Of a DNA stretch of 64,000 nucleotides, positions 18,076 to 27,699 are shown one piece after another. The position numbers were made by a program, and so were the translations under genes. Source of the DNA: a virus; the IMG/VR virus record IMGVR_UViG_3300050343_000117, positions 62,001 through 126,000 of that record. One strand, 5' to 3'. The notes below the pieces were generated by a model. It searched no databases. It had not been told where the DNA came from and was given only the letters and a program-made list of their open reading frames with translations. The number at the start of each line of letters is the position of its first letter. Positions within the stretch are counted from its first letter, which is position 1.

Positions 18076-18822
18076 TTAAATTAATTCTGCCGAAAGAATC
18101 ATTCCTGTAATTGAATTGCCCCAGGTTTCGCTACTTGTAGTAGAACTACCCCCACCAAAGGGTCCTTCATCACCACCACCACCAAAACCACTTCCGGCAA
18201 GACTGTAGTAATTGATTGCGTATGGAGCTCCACTAAACATCAATCCTATTAATGAGGTATCTCCGCCATCTGGTCCTCCGAAACTGCTTAAAGTTCCACT
18301 TGTCCAGTTCGATATTTCCCAATAGTCAGAGTTGCTACCTAAGCTAATACCTCCATTTGTTGTAGACCAAGCATCTACACTTCGTGGCTCATGATATTCC
18401 GTAATTTGAAAATGCTGACCTAATTTTATAGATCGACTATCAAATTGTATTGTATTATCTTCGTTATACACAGTCAAACCATAATCATCGGTAGATGATA
18501 CCTTACTGGAGTGTTTTACTACAAAATAATCTAGAGTTACTGCTGTTGCATTAGCAAAAGATGAATCTCCACTGTTATTGAAAGTTCCAACTCTTCCGTA
18601 AAACTGGGCATTAAACCCCGCACCCATAAAAATTACTGTATTAGCAAAACTACTTGCTTGATTCGAAGGAATTTTTACAAAAAGAAAATCATCACTGGCT
18701 ACAGTAGTACTAGGACTAGTACCAGTTCCAATTTCTGTAATAATATAACTATTCATTTTGCGAGAAGAATCAAACATTAACCCGCCATTATCATTATATA
18801 CTGTAAGACCGTATTCGCTCAT
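18076..18822 (-). CDS. Tail tip/fibre protein with two copies of a YGLTVYN domain, 248 aa
   Basis: Residues 1-110 and 113-248 are tandem copies beginning EYGLTVYNDNGGLMFDSS and DYGLTVYNEDNTIQFDSR. Each is followed by beta-rich sequence. A glycine-rich loop (GSGFGGGGDEG) precedes the C-terminus. The YGLxVYNxxxxxxFDS opening is a familiar phage tail-protein motif. It overlaps the preceding gene by one base. Probably part of a receptor-binding complex with the two neighbours upstream. Codon use and AT content look slightly lower in GC than the giant fibres. Confidence 0.65.
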   Translation of the reverse strand: MSEYGLTVYNDNGGLMFDSSRKMNSYIITEIGTGTSPSTTVASDDFLFVKIPSNQASSFANTVIFMGAGFNAQFYGRVGTFNNSGDSSFANATAVTLDYFVVKHSSKVSSTDDYGLTVYNEDNTIQFDSRSIKLGQHFQITEYHEPRSVDAWSTTNGGISLGSNSDYWEISNWTSGTLSSFGGPDGGDTSLIGLMFSGAPYAINYYSLAGSGFGGGGDEGPFGGGSSTTSSETWGNSITGMILSAELI

Positions 18823-19112
18823 TATTGAAACCTAAATATTTTTGCAGAAAATGATTGAGATCCGCCACTTGTATTACTAATTACAATTCTATCATTAGTC
18901 GTATCTCTAGATACTGTAATGAAATTATTTGCTGACAAATGAATTCCTATAAGTGCTGGATTTCCAGCACCACTTGTTTGGATATTATATGTGCCTCCAG
19001 CAGATAGTGCCTGATCAGTCAATTCAAAATCATACTCTTCATTGAATACATTATTAGCATTTGTAATGACGCCACCATTAACACCGTCTGAAATATATAG
19101 TCCATAACTCAT
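18822..19112 (-). CDS. Small tail tip protein, single YGLYISD domain, 96 aa
   Basis: Begins MSYGLYISDGVNGGVITN and continues as a single beta-rich domain ending FSAKIFRFQ. It looks like a one-copy relative of the two-copy neighbour at 18076-18822. It overlaps genes on both sides by 1 and 4 bases, so it is translated in a tightly coupled cluster. No independent function can be read. Confidence 0.6.
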   Translation of the reverse strand: MSYGLYISDGVNGGVITNANNVFNEEYDFELTDQALSAGGTYNIQTSGAGNPALIGIHLSANNFITVSRDTTNDRIVISNTSGGSQSFSAKIFRFQ

Positions 19113-21691
19113 GATAGATTCCCTAGCTTAACTCTAACTCTAGAGACTTCAACATTATTTTCAATAACAGTATCACTAATTGTGATAAGATCGTTAGTAA
19201 TTGACATACTACCTTGTCCGGCTACACTAGATGTTATATTTAGACCAGTGTCTCCCGCTTGGTAACTATCTGGATCAGTTGTAATAGCAACTAAACTTGC
19301 ATCGATTCTACCCGTGGTAATATGACCACCATCAATAGTTGTGATTAAAGCTGATTGCGGATTACCTAACTCTTGGTTCATGTTTTGGAAAGTAACCAAG
19401 CCATTGAAGTTGTAACTACGGAATGCAGCACTTACTGAGACTGTTGTAGCACCATTCTCTCCGGAGGCCTTTTCTGCAAAGTATCTAGCAGCCCATAACG
19501 TACCCGATAGATTAGTTCCCACTGTAGGATCCATTCCCCAGTTACCATTCAATCCGGTGATTGAACCGCCATCCGAATCATCCCAAGTAAATCCTAGTGC
19601 TGCGCCGGCTGCGTTGTAAGAAGGTTGTAGTCCCGCGGCTAGAGTATCTTGTTCCGCTTCAATTTCGGTGTAGTAATATACGTACCCACGAGATTCTCTA
19701 GGTAGATTTTCTAAGTCCGGAGTTCCTGAATCACCATCGATAGAGTGGATAACTGGACTTGTCCATGTTAAATCATCATCGATTCCTTGTAAGTCACCCT
19801 GAACTGTAGCTACCGCACGACTCATCCATAGTGCATTACCTAGTGTACGATCTTCTTGTGGAGTTTCTGACCAATCAGAAGGTAGTCCATACATTCCATC
19901 GTTATCAAAATCATAGTAAACACTCCCGCTTGGGTCATTGTTTGTAGGTAGAGTCCCTATAATGCTTGATACGGTCGCAGTAGAAGAATCTCTCTTAAAG
20001 ATCTGTACCTGATATGTCGAGAAACCGTCCGCACCGTTATTGTGATCTAGGTAAGGAGCAGACCATGTTGCAGTGTTGTCTGTACCCTCATCACCACTGA
20101 TAGAGAAGGTTGCTTCAGACGCCCATATAGTACCACCTACGCCTACGTTATATCCCGCAGCGTCCATAAGACCCACATCGTCATACCATGTATGATCGGT
20201 TGCAGTAGGCATTACTTTAGCGATACCACCCGTGAAGTTAACACTACCACCTGTAGGAGTATTTGGGGCACTAGCACTTGGTGTTCTGGTTACCGCAACA
20301 ACGTGCGCAGTAGATCGGCCAGGTGCACCATTACCGCCCGACTGAGTTGCATTTGGGAGATCCCATTCTATTTGAGTATCTTCTACCAGAGGAGTAGTTG
20401 CTGTTGGATAGTTGTCTGGTCGAGTTGACGCAACACCTGTAATGACGTATAATTGACTATCACCTGTTGGTACTGTTTTAGACCAATCTGCAGGCGGTGT
20501 AAATGTTTTAGTTTCGAAGTTAAATGATCCGCCAGACACGGCAGTGGATGTAGTCCAACTACCCGCACGACGGTATGCATTAACCTGTGTGACTTGATAT
20601 CCATCGATACCATCAATCGCAACATTAAGAATTAGTTTTGGTGTAGTAAATGTTAGAGTATTATCTGCACCGATCGCACCACGAAGAGTAGCGACTGTAC
20701 TGATCTCCCATAGTGGACCATTGCTTTCGTCGTTACTATCGAACAACGGCGGCATCTCTTCTGTCCAATTGATACCTTCACGTGAAGGTAAACTTGTAAA
20801 TCTGTTTAATGTAAAGTCATACACCGCACCATTTCCCGCATTGTTTGCTGGATTCGGTAGAATGTATTTAGCCTCTGTTAAGTCTTCATGTGATCGCGCA
20901 TACAAAGACTTGAAGTATGTTGATACTGGAACGATCGACTGAATCGTAGGTTCTGACCAATCAAGTGGCGTACCTGTAGATGTTCTGTCGTCTGTAGCCC
21001 AGTCTTCGCCGGTATCACCAAACTGTGTGAATAAGTGATATGACTGCCATAGAGTATCTGTACCAGATGGTGGTGTTGAGTACCATTGGTTACCCGAAGA
21101 ATCTGTAATAGGGAATCCTAGATGAACCCCTGCTGGAGTGGCTGCACCGAAATCGATACCACCACCACGTGGCTCATCTGGTACAACTAAATCGTTGTTG
21201 GCGTCTGCGGTATCTGGTACGCGACGATATGCAACCGCTAGGAACGTGGACCTACCATCTTGACCGTCTGTACCTGAAGATGTTGGTCGTGGATCTCCCC
21301 ATGTGATCGAAGTATCAACTGTATTACCTTCTGCAAGATCTACATCACTTGCAATACCTGTTACAACATACAGTTGAGGAGTTTCGTCGGTACGAGGTGG
21401 GGGTGTGCTTTCCCATCCAGCATCTACCGATGCAGTTACCTGTTCTTCATCTGGTGATAAGTAAATTCCTGTAGAGAAATCAAATGTACCACCCACTGGA
21501 GCATCAGCTGCGCCAAGTGTCGTATCGCTTGCAACTCTCTTATATGCAAATATCTGTGCATACTTAGCTCCCGCACTGTTATCTACTGGAGTTGACTGTG
21601 ATCCTACAAGTGATGGATCTGACCATGTGCCTGCGTTTACGGTTACGTCTGGGTCAAGCGTAATAAAGGTTGTAGTAGACGCGCCAGACAT
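19109..21691 (-). CDS. Tail tip/host-specificity protein, main part, 860 aa
   Basis: Repeats of a beta domain occur five or six times, each with an opening like IFAYKRV, a GGxFDFxxG strand, a W..TPP loop, a LYVVTGIAS strand and a closing TWGDP or TWSAP. The C-terminus has the DUF1983/tail-tip-J-like signature HITTGRIDASLVAI followed by a small beta domain. This architecture is typical of central tail tip or receptor-binding proteins. Its ATG lacks a good ribosome site and lies inside the end of the upstream frame. The upstream frame ends with the first half of the same repeat domain, so the two are probably one protein of about 1090 residues. Confidence 0.75.
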   Translation of the reverse strand: MSGASTTTFITLDPDVTVNAGTWSDPSLVGSQSTPVDNSAGAKYAQIFAYKRVASDTTLGAADAPVGGTFDFSTGIYLSPDEEQVTASVDAGWESTPPPRTDETPQLYVVTGIASDVDLAEGNTVDTSITWGDPRPTSSGTDGQDGRSTFLAVAYRRVPDTADANNDLVVPDEPRGGGIDFGAATPAGVHLGFPITDSSGNQWYSTPPSGTDTLWQSYHLFTQFGDTGEDWATDDRTSTGTPLDWSEPTIQSIVPVSTYFKSLYARSHEDLTEAKYILPNPANNAGNGAVYDFTLNRFTSLPSREGINWTEEMPPLFDSNDESNGPLWEISTVATLRGAIGADNTLTFTTPKLILNVAIDGIDGYQVTQVNAYRRAGSWTTSTAVSGGSFNFETKTFTPPADWSKTVPTGDSQLYVITGVASTRPDNYPTATTPLVEDTQIEWDLPNATQSGGNGAPGRSTAHVVAVTRTPSASAPNTPTGGSVNFTGGIAKVMPTATDHTWYDDVGLMDAAGYNVGVGGTIWASEATFSISGDEGTDNTATWSAPYLDHNNGADGFSTYQVQIFKRDSSTATVSSIIGTLPTNNDPSGSVYYDFDNDGMYGLPSDWSETPQEDRTLGNALWMSRAVATVQGDLQGIDDDLTWTSPVIHSIDGDSGTPDLENLPRESRGYVYYYTEIEAEQDTLAAGLQPSYNAAGAALGFTWDDSDGGSITGLNGNWGMDPTVGTNLSGTLWAARYFAEKASGENGATTVSVSAAFRSYNFNGLVTFQNMNQELGNPQSALITTIDGGHITTGRIDASLVAITTDPDSYQAGDTGLNITSSVAGQGSMSITNDLITISDTVIENNVEVSRVRVKLGNLS

Positions 21692-22397
21692 CTTCGTTTG
21701 CTGGAGTTGAAGGAATACTTCTGTACCAGTTTGGACCCGTAGGTTCTACAAAGTTTCCGGTCGAAAATGTATATGACCCATTGTTTGGTTTTGTAGGGGT
21801 AGTCTCTTTTGGAGAACGTGCGTATACTGTGACTGTGTAGACAGATGTACCACCACCGCCAGTGCCACCACCGGATTCATCATCCGATATCCAAATAGAC
21901 CCATTCCATTTTAATACCTGACCGATAGTTTTACCTGTGGTATTAACATCACCCATATCGTCCAAGTTGGATGGTATAAATGGTCTATTAGTTAGACTAT
22001 TATAGTCTCCATCAAAATCACTAGACCCAGAATCGCCTTTGTTCGCAAGTTCTACCCATGAATTATTGTGCGCAAAATATGCGGCTCCAGTATCATGAAC
22101 ATGGGCAAACATACCGTGATAGGTAGATGCATTTGGTAGGTCTGACACTGACTGGTACATGTTGCCAAACAAAACTTTATTGCCGGACATATCCAAGTCG
22201 GAACCTTCGATGATTGCACGGACTGCAGCGGCATCAAGACTCAAGTCTAGACTATCGATCGCAGCCTGAATCAATGCATTGACTTCGGCCTCTGTCATCT
22301 TAGACGTATCTATCTCAGCGAAGTTTTGATTGATCTTTAAAATCGCGGCGTTGATGTTGTCTGCAAGGTTGACTACTTGTATGTTATTGTTGCTCAT
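21654..22397 (-). CDS. Tail tip/host-specificity protein, N-terminal part, 247 aa
   Basis: Begins with the marine T4-like fibre attachment motif NLADNINAAILKINQNFAEID. A middle segment, DMGDVNTTGKTIGQVLKWNG, is a known phage-fibre motif. The last 65 residues are the first half of the repeat domain that fills the next frame (PNNGSYTFSTGNFVEPTG, then EDVWRV). The frame then breaks in a TAC/ACA stretch at about 21665-21680. Continuing in the other frame gives TTTFITLDPDVTV and TWSDP, which completes the domain. A one-base indel is the simplest reading. Confidence 0.7.
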   Translation of the reverse strand: MSNNNIQVVNLADNINAAILKINQNFAEIDTSKMTEAEVNALIQAAIDSLDLSLDAAAVRAIIEGSDLDMSGNKVLFGNMYQSVSDLPNASTYHGMFAHVHDTGAAYFAHNNSWVELANKGDSGSSDFDGDYNSLTNRPFIPSNLDDMGDVNTTGKTIGQVLKWNGSIWISDDESGGGTGGGGTSVYTVTVYARSPKETTPTKPNNGSYTFSTGNFVEPTGPNWYRSIPSTPANEDVWRVYYNLYYA

Positions 22398-22623
22398 TTT
22401 TATCCTCTACTAAACGAAAAAGCAATTCTTTTATTTGTGTCATATCTTCCTTTAATCCTTTAACTTCTTTGGATAAATATTCAATATGATTTTGCTTTTC
22501 TTGATTTGATTTGCTTATCTTCCGTGCTTTATCTATCTCAGCCTTGTTGGTATTTAGTAACACTCCAGTGCGTCTATCTCGCACTAGATTATTATGTCCT
22601 TCTACTTTTATATGCGACTTCAT
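22384..22623 (-). CDS. Small coiled-coil protein of marine T4-like phages, 79 aa
   Basis: Begins MKSHIKVEGHNNLVRDRRTG, and its second half is a heptad coil (YLSKEVKGLKEDMTQIKELLF). Short proteins with this opening are found beside large structural genes in T4-like cyanophages. No biochemical role is known to me. It overlaps the next gene by 14 bases. Confidence 0.65.
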   Translation of the reverse strand: MKSHIKVEGHNNLVRDRRTGVLLNTNKAEIDKARKISKSNQEKQNHIEYLSKEVKGLKEDMTQIKELLFRLVEDKNEQQ

Positions 22624-22632
22624 GTAAAACCT

Positions 22633-25600
22633 TTAGTAATGAAAGACTAGAGCATTATCTTCTGATTGCCAAGAAGGGGTTACTGATCCACCCGCATCTC
22701 TATATTCATCTGTGTATCGAATACCGATCGGTATATCCAACCAATCAAAAGTCTCACCACTGTGAGTAGTGGATAGGTTGACACTATAGTTACCTGAAGC
22801 TTCAGAAGTAATCGTGTTCACAAACTCTGTACCATAGTTCATAGTAACAGTACCCGTAGTAGACCATTCCGGACCAAATGTGTATGTTATTGGATAGTAG
22901 TGTGTGTTATGACCTTCTGGTCTTTCGATCCCGTAAGTTATGAATCTAACATCATGTTGAGTACCATTTACAGATGAATCCGTTTCAATATATATTGGTT
23001 GAACTGTTGCTTGACCTTCTGCTTCTGAGGTCATTTCTGGACTATATGGATAAATTGCGTGGAAGTCTCGACCACTTTCCCAATATACGCCATCATGAGC
23101 GACAGCTACAACGATGCCTTCGTCTGTATCGACCGTCATACGGTCTCCAACAGGCAAGTCATAATTGAACGTGAGTGTTTGGATGATATCGCCAGCTGGT
23201 TCATACAAATCACCACCAAATGCCTCACTAGTAGGTGGAGACAATCTAATGTCCATCTCTACAGTACCAGTATATGGTGTGGATTCACTAACACCCGACA
23301 TATCGGATTCAACTAGAATGAACCCTGTGCTACCCATTTCGCCCCTTTCAGAGACCGATAAATTAGTTGCAAAACTGTCACCGACATGATCGTAGGTTGT
23401 TTTGTTTCGAAGTACCGACACACCGTCACTTGTGTGAGACATGAGCGGATCATTCGGATCATTATCATTAGGTATTTCATAATCGTTGATTTTTTTCAGG
23501 GTGCTTGTAATTCCAAATCTTTCTAGATAGTCAAAGAAGTTATTATCTGGACCGTCAGTAAATTGTTGAATAGGTCTATCCAACCACTGACTAGTATGCA
23601 CTAGAGTTCGTGTTCCAACATCCGTAGCGTTTACTTGACTATAGACTTTCAACGATCCATCAAGGTGGAACTCAAGATTGAATCTGACTCCTCTAGGCTC
23701 CCAACCAGATGTACCTGACCACTCTCTACCCACATCGCGGCTACTTGCTGATATTGTTGGAACGGTCTCAGCGAAAAGCGAACTTATGTCTCTGACCTCA
23801 TTGGTCTCGCTTCCGGTGTCGGTATTAGTTTCGCCACCTGTATTAGTTTCGCCGCCGGTGTCTGTATTAGTTTCTCCGCCGGTGTCTGTGCTACTAGTAG
23901 TGTCTGTACTACCACTATTGTTACTTGAACTTGATGTGGTAGTAGTACCTGTGGAACCCGAACCTCCTGTTATCAGAGCGATTGCACGTAAGTCTTTAAT
24001 TAAAGGAGACTTAGAAGAGTTCTCTGAATGCATTACAATCTTAATCTGGAATGCGGTAAACTGTTCTGACTCATGAGTATACTCATACTCTGGGAAATTA
24101 GATGGGTTGTCGCTTGTAGGAATTGCTCTGTCTATATCAACCTTTACCCATTCGTGTATGGATTCTCCTTCTACAGCAGTAGATGCTACCAAGGTGTCTT
24201 CGTCTGGTGCTGTCTTAACATAGACTTCAAAGTCAGAACCAGATGGTCGGTTACCTGAAAATATTACCTTCAGACCAAGTGAGGACTCATCAACAACAAC
24301 TGGTGTTGTGATGTGTTGCGCAGCATATGCAAACGTGGTATAATCCGGTGTATCTGTATTAGGATCATATACATCGTGATCAATTACGTTTTCTAGTGTC
24401 ATAACCGCAACACGTTGAAGGTCAATTACAGGAGAAACTTTTGGATCTGCTGTGACCAATGATAGGTTCAATTTTAACGTTTCAGTAGATACGTTTTCAG
24501 AAGAAGCAACAATCTTTGGTAGAGAGTTCAAATTATATTCATTTACAAAGACCGGAACTTCGTCCTGTAACGTGTATACAAACTGATCTGTTGTACGACT
24601 GTCTGAAGAAGAACCATAGGATTTTGCGACAGGCGCAATCAACCCTGCATTTATTTTAGTAGTGTTAGGTACTACTGCTTGGATCTGTGGCACGAACGTA
24701 TCATAGTAGACTTGCTGTGAAGCGATAACCGCATTACCACCACCAGATGAACTAGCGCTTGCTACAGTAGGAACCTTAACATAATAACCGTCCCATGTTG
24801 GTTCATATACTTCAAGTAGACCGTTCATTTCTGAAGCGGGAACTCCACCAATATCATTGACAACGCCTGAGATAGAAACTATATCTTCGTCACTGAATCC
24901 GTGACCTTGATGATAAATCTTTACTATTCCGTTGTTAGCAATATCATCTGTATGAGTCAGACCGGCAACAGTTTCAATAGGATTAAATTCTAATGTGACT
25001 TTAGGTAAAGGTGCATTATCTAATACTAAATTACCTGATGTTTCAAAATTAGCTCGATGTAACTTGAACATCAAGTCTTTACTTTGATCTGGTGTCCATG
25101 TGCTAGAGTTTTGAGATAAGAATAATGAACCTAGAGTAGAAATTCTTGGAGCCTTATCTTGATTACTACCTATGACAAACTCTTCTGATTCCGAAATATA
25201 TACGTTATACTCTACGGATTCACTGAATAATATTATCGCATATTCTTTACCACCTGTCAAGTAAATCGGTTCGTCAAACTCAACAGCAGTTGCGCCAGTA
25301 GTCACTAGTGTATTCATTCCTTCGTTTTCACCTGAAATAGAATCATATGAAGTGACAGTAACATCATCGGAATTGACAAACACAACTGAGCCTGGAACGA
25401 CCTGATTGGTAGGAACTCCATTCTCTACCGTACGAATCTCAACCTGTAGTGGAGCAGTACTATCCTTAGACTCCATGAATACGTCTAGCTGAGTTAGGAA
25501 TATACCGTTAGGGTTTTCAATCTGGTCAACGAAGAATGTCTGCGCTAAAGGATCATTACGTCCTTCACTTCTGTAGATTCTTCTAGTAGTATCGATATTA

Positions 25601-27699
25601 CCCTGAGCGGTATCTAAAGCACCTTGTGATGAATAGAACGCAGATGTAGATATAGTAGACTCAGCGTCATACAGACTTACGTCTAACAACTCAAACTTTT
25701 GAGTTCCTGTTCTAAACTTCAAAGATTCTGTATTAGGTAAGAAGAATGATCCGATTAGCTCACCCTTATTATCTGTCTGCAAGAGAGTTGGTCCACCTAA
25801 GTCTGCTGGATATCCTGATTCGTTTGCATACTCACTACCAAATTCTTGTGGATTATCCGCAAATCTTTGTGTGGTTGATTCCTGTCGAACCCAATCACTT
25901 ACGTCTACACCGTCAAAGTATGCAAACATCTTAGTGTTAGGACGAAGTCCTTTGGCGACGAAGTTGATTCTACGAGAACGCATATACGGAATGATTTGCT
26001 GTCCACCAATAGTTTCACCAAGCAAGTCTTGTGCGTGAACCATATTTTCATATTTGTATTGATATTCAGCCAAAGGCATATGTAAGTTACTATTGAATGA
26101 CGTTACACTACCGTCGATCCAATTATAACTACCGCCGTACCACAAATCTTCTTGAGTGTGATAAATGCTTTGTATTACCGGAGGCAAATCTCTAGATTCT
26201 CTCCACTCATCCGATGATGGAGACAATTCTAAATTACCGATATACGATACTACAGTATGAGGATTAACATTAATAAAACTAGTAGCAAGTTCCTGTTCGG
26301 TGAATTCGACTTCAACATATGGTAGGGTAACCAAATCACCCTTCTTGCTTATTACGGTATCAACGTTATCTGCGCTATATGATAGTCGTACTGAATTTTC
26401 ACGAAAAGATGCCTGTAACAATCCACTTCTATCAACGGACGCTCTATAGTTCTCGTTATTAATGTCAGAGTAGTCGAATGTGCTAAAATTATCAGCGAAG
26501 AATCCTGACTTAACTCTTGACTGCCCTTGGTTATCAGTAATGACTAGGGACTGAGTATTAGTTTCCAAGAAACTCAATGCAGTCCTTTCATACAACTCAT
26601 CCAAACGTCGTTCTAATTTTGCGATATCTTTCATAGTATATCGCTTGTTTGGAATATAAGCTGTCGAAACGTCAGATGCACTGAATGTGTAAGGGCTCAA
26701 AGTAAACGTATATAGCGACAGTGAACCTACTGGAATCTCTGGTTCCTTTGGAGTTATACTAGGAACCCCCTGTATAACCTGTAGTTCACCAAACCCAATG
26801 CTGCTGTTTACTGCGTTCGCAACTAGAACGTCAATACGAGGTAAGTAGTATTCTATATCATTGATAGTGATGGCAGATGCATTCTGAGGTAACTCTGCGA
26901 CTACGTTGAATTCTCCGGTGTAACCAAATGTTCGGGAAGGTCGGAAGTCTAATACATCTCTTAAAGAGATGGACTGACCTGTCGCACTGGTATGGTTAGG
27001 GATATTTTCATAACTATCGTCTGCATAAGATGAAGCAGAGAAGAACGTGCTTCCGCTTGGTCCAGTATGTGTATAATGTGTGTATGTAACCTTTATCTCA
27101 GATTGGCCACCTGTAGGTAAAAGATATCCTGGCTTCAAGTACACGACAGCTTCGTCATAGAAGTTATCACGTTGACCGCCATCTAGATAAAACTGGTGAG
27201 TGATGTCTTCAGCAGCAGACCAATCTGTACCAGAACTATCTCTGAATAAAACCGATTGAAGAGAGATACCATCTACGGTATCTGTGAATACAGGACGTTT
27301 CTCCCAGTCTATCGATGGAAGAGTCTGTGTTTTTTCTGCAACCGTTATTGTTTTTGTGCGAGGTGTTGCGTTAGAGACCTCAACGTAATATGCAATATCA
27401 TGATTTTTGTTTGGCCTCAGACCCGAATATACACCCGCCATACTTGGTACTGATTCTGGACCAGTTAGAATAGAGGTTTCGGACTCTGCGATTATCCAAC
27501 GATTAGTTTCAACGCCAGACAAACTAATAACACCTTGACTATCAGACTGTATTCTAGTATATCTCTGTACAGTATAGTTTGCAGTAATCGAATCATCTTT
27601 TGGACTGGTTCTAGGTAGCGGGAACAGCAGACTATTGTTAGATGACTCATGTATTGTGCTATCTACTAATTGAATTCTTGGGGCTACCAGCGCCTGGAA
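22633..27699 (-). CDS. Very large virion structural protein, C-terminal 1690 residues
   Basis: This is the continuation of the DUF4815-type protein that starts at 29011. The join falls at the C4/G4 run at 27680-27683, where dropping one base gives SPRIQLVDST. It contains many beta-rich domains, a jelly-roll/lectin-like segment around NPNGIFLTQLDVFMESKD, a low-complexity Ser/Thr/Gly linker with repeated TNTGGE units (about 23800-23940), and a C-terminal beta domain ending DNALVFHY. In marine T4-like phages this gene follows gp8 and is usually read as a baseplate wedge/tail-pin (gp9/gp10-like) component. I assign it to the baseplate periphery without a firm T4 number. Confidence 0.75.
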   Translation of the reverse strand, partial: FQALVAPRIQLVDSTIHESSNNSLLFPLPRTSPKDDSITANYTVQRYTRIQSDSQGVISLSGVETNRWIIAESETSILTGPESVPSMAGVYSGLRPNKNHDIAYYVEVSNATPRTKTITVAEKTQTLPSIDWEKRPVFTDTVDGISLQSVLFRDSSGTDWSAAEDITHQFYLDGGQRDNFYDEAVVYLKPGYLLPTGGQSEIKVTYTHYTHTGPSGSTFFSASSYADDSYENIPNHTSATGQSISLRDVLDFRPSRTFGYTGEFNVVAELPQNASAITINDIEYYLPRIDVLVANAVNSSIGFGELQVIQGVPSITPKEPEIPVGSLSLYTFTLSPYTFSASDVSTAYIPNKRYTMKDIAKLERRLDELYERTALSFLETNTQSLVITDNQGQSRVKSGFFADNFSTFDYSDINNENYRASVDRSGLLQASFRENSVRLSYSADNVDTVISKKGDLVTLPYVEVEFTEQELATSFINVNPHTVVSYIGNLELSPSSDEWRESRDLPPVIQSIYHTQEDLWYGGSYNWIDGSVTSFNSNLHMPLAEYQYKYENMVHAQDLLGETIGGQQIIPYMRSRRINFVAKGLRPNTKMFAYFDGVDVSDWVRQESTTQRFADNPQEFGSEYANESGYPADLGGPTLLQTDNKGELIGSFFLPNTESLKFRTGTQKFELLDVSLYDAESTISTSAFYSSQGALDTAQGNIDTTRRIYRSEGRNDPLAQTFFVDQIENPNGIFLTQLDVFMESKDSTAPLQVEIRTVENGVPTNQVVPGSVVFVNSDDVTVTSYDSISGENEGMNTLVTTGATAVEFDEPIYLTGGKEYAIILFSESVEYNVYISESEEFVIGSNQDKAPRISTLGSLFLSQNSSTWTPDQSKDLMFKLHRANFETSGNLVLDNAPLPKVTLEFNPIETVAGLTHTDDIANNGIVKIYHQGHGFSDEDIVSISGVVNDIGGVPASEMNGLLEVYEPTWDGYYVKVPTVASASSSGGGNAVIASQQVYYDTFVPQIQAVVPNTTKINAGLIAPVAKSYGSSSDSRTTDQFVYTLQDEVPVFVNEYNLNSLPKIVASSENVSTETLKLNLSLVTADPKVSPVIDLQRVAVMTLENVIDHDVYDPNTDTPDYTTFAYAAQHITTPVVVDESSLGLKVIFSGNRPSGSDFEVYVKTAPDEDTLVASTAVEGESIHEWVKVDIDRAIPTSDNPSNFPEYEYTHESEQFTAFQIKIVMHSENSSKSPLIKDLRAIALITGGSGSTGTTTTSSSSNNSGSTDTTSSTDTGGETNTDTGGETNTGGETNTDTGSETNEVRDISSLFAETVPTISASSRDVGREWSGTSGWEPRGVRFNLEFHLDGSLKVYSQVNATDVGTRTLVHTSQWLDRPIQQFTDGPDNNFFDYLERFGITSTLKKINDYEIPNDNDPNDPLMSHTSDGVSVLRNKTTYDHVGDSFATNLSVSERGEMGSTGFILVESDMSGVSESTPYTGTVEMDIRLSPPTSEAFGGDLYEPAGDIIQTLTFNYDLPVGDRMTVDTDEGIVVAVAHDGVYWESGRDFHAIYPYSPEMTSEAEGQATVQPIYIETDSSVNGTQHDVRFITYGIERPEGHNTHYYPITYTFGPEWSTTGTVTMNYGTEFVNTITSEASGNYSVNLSTTHSGETFDWLDIPIGIRYTDEYRDAGGSVTPSWQSEDNALVFHY

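Noticed and set aside
21654-21691. Programmed frameshift joining the two tail-tip frames
   Set aside because: The region lacks a classic slippery heptamer. A sequence indel explains it more simply, given the many similar breaks. It is described under the features instead.
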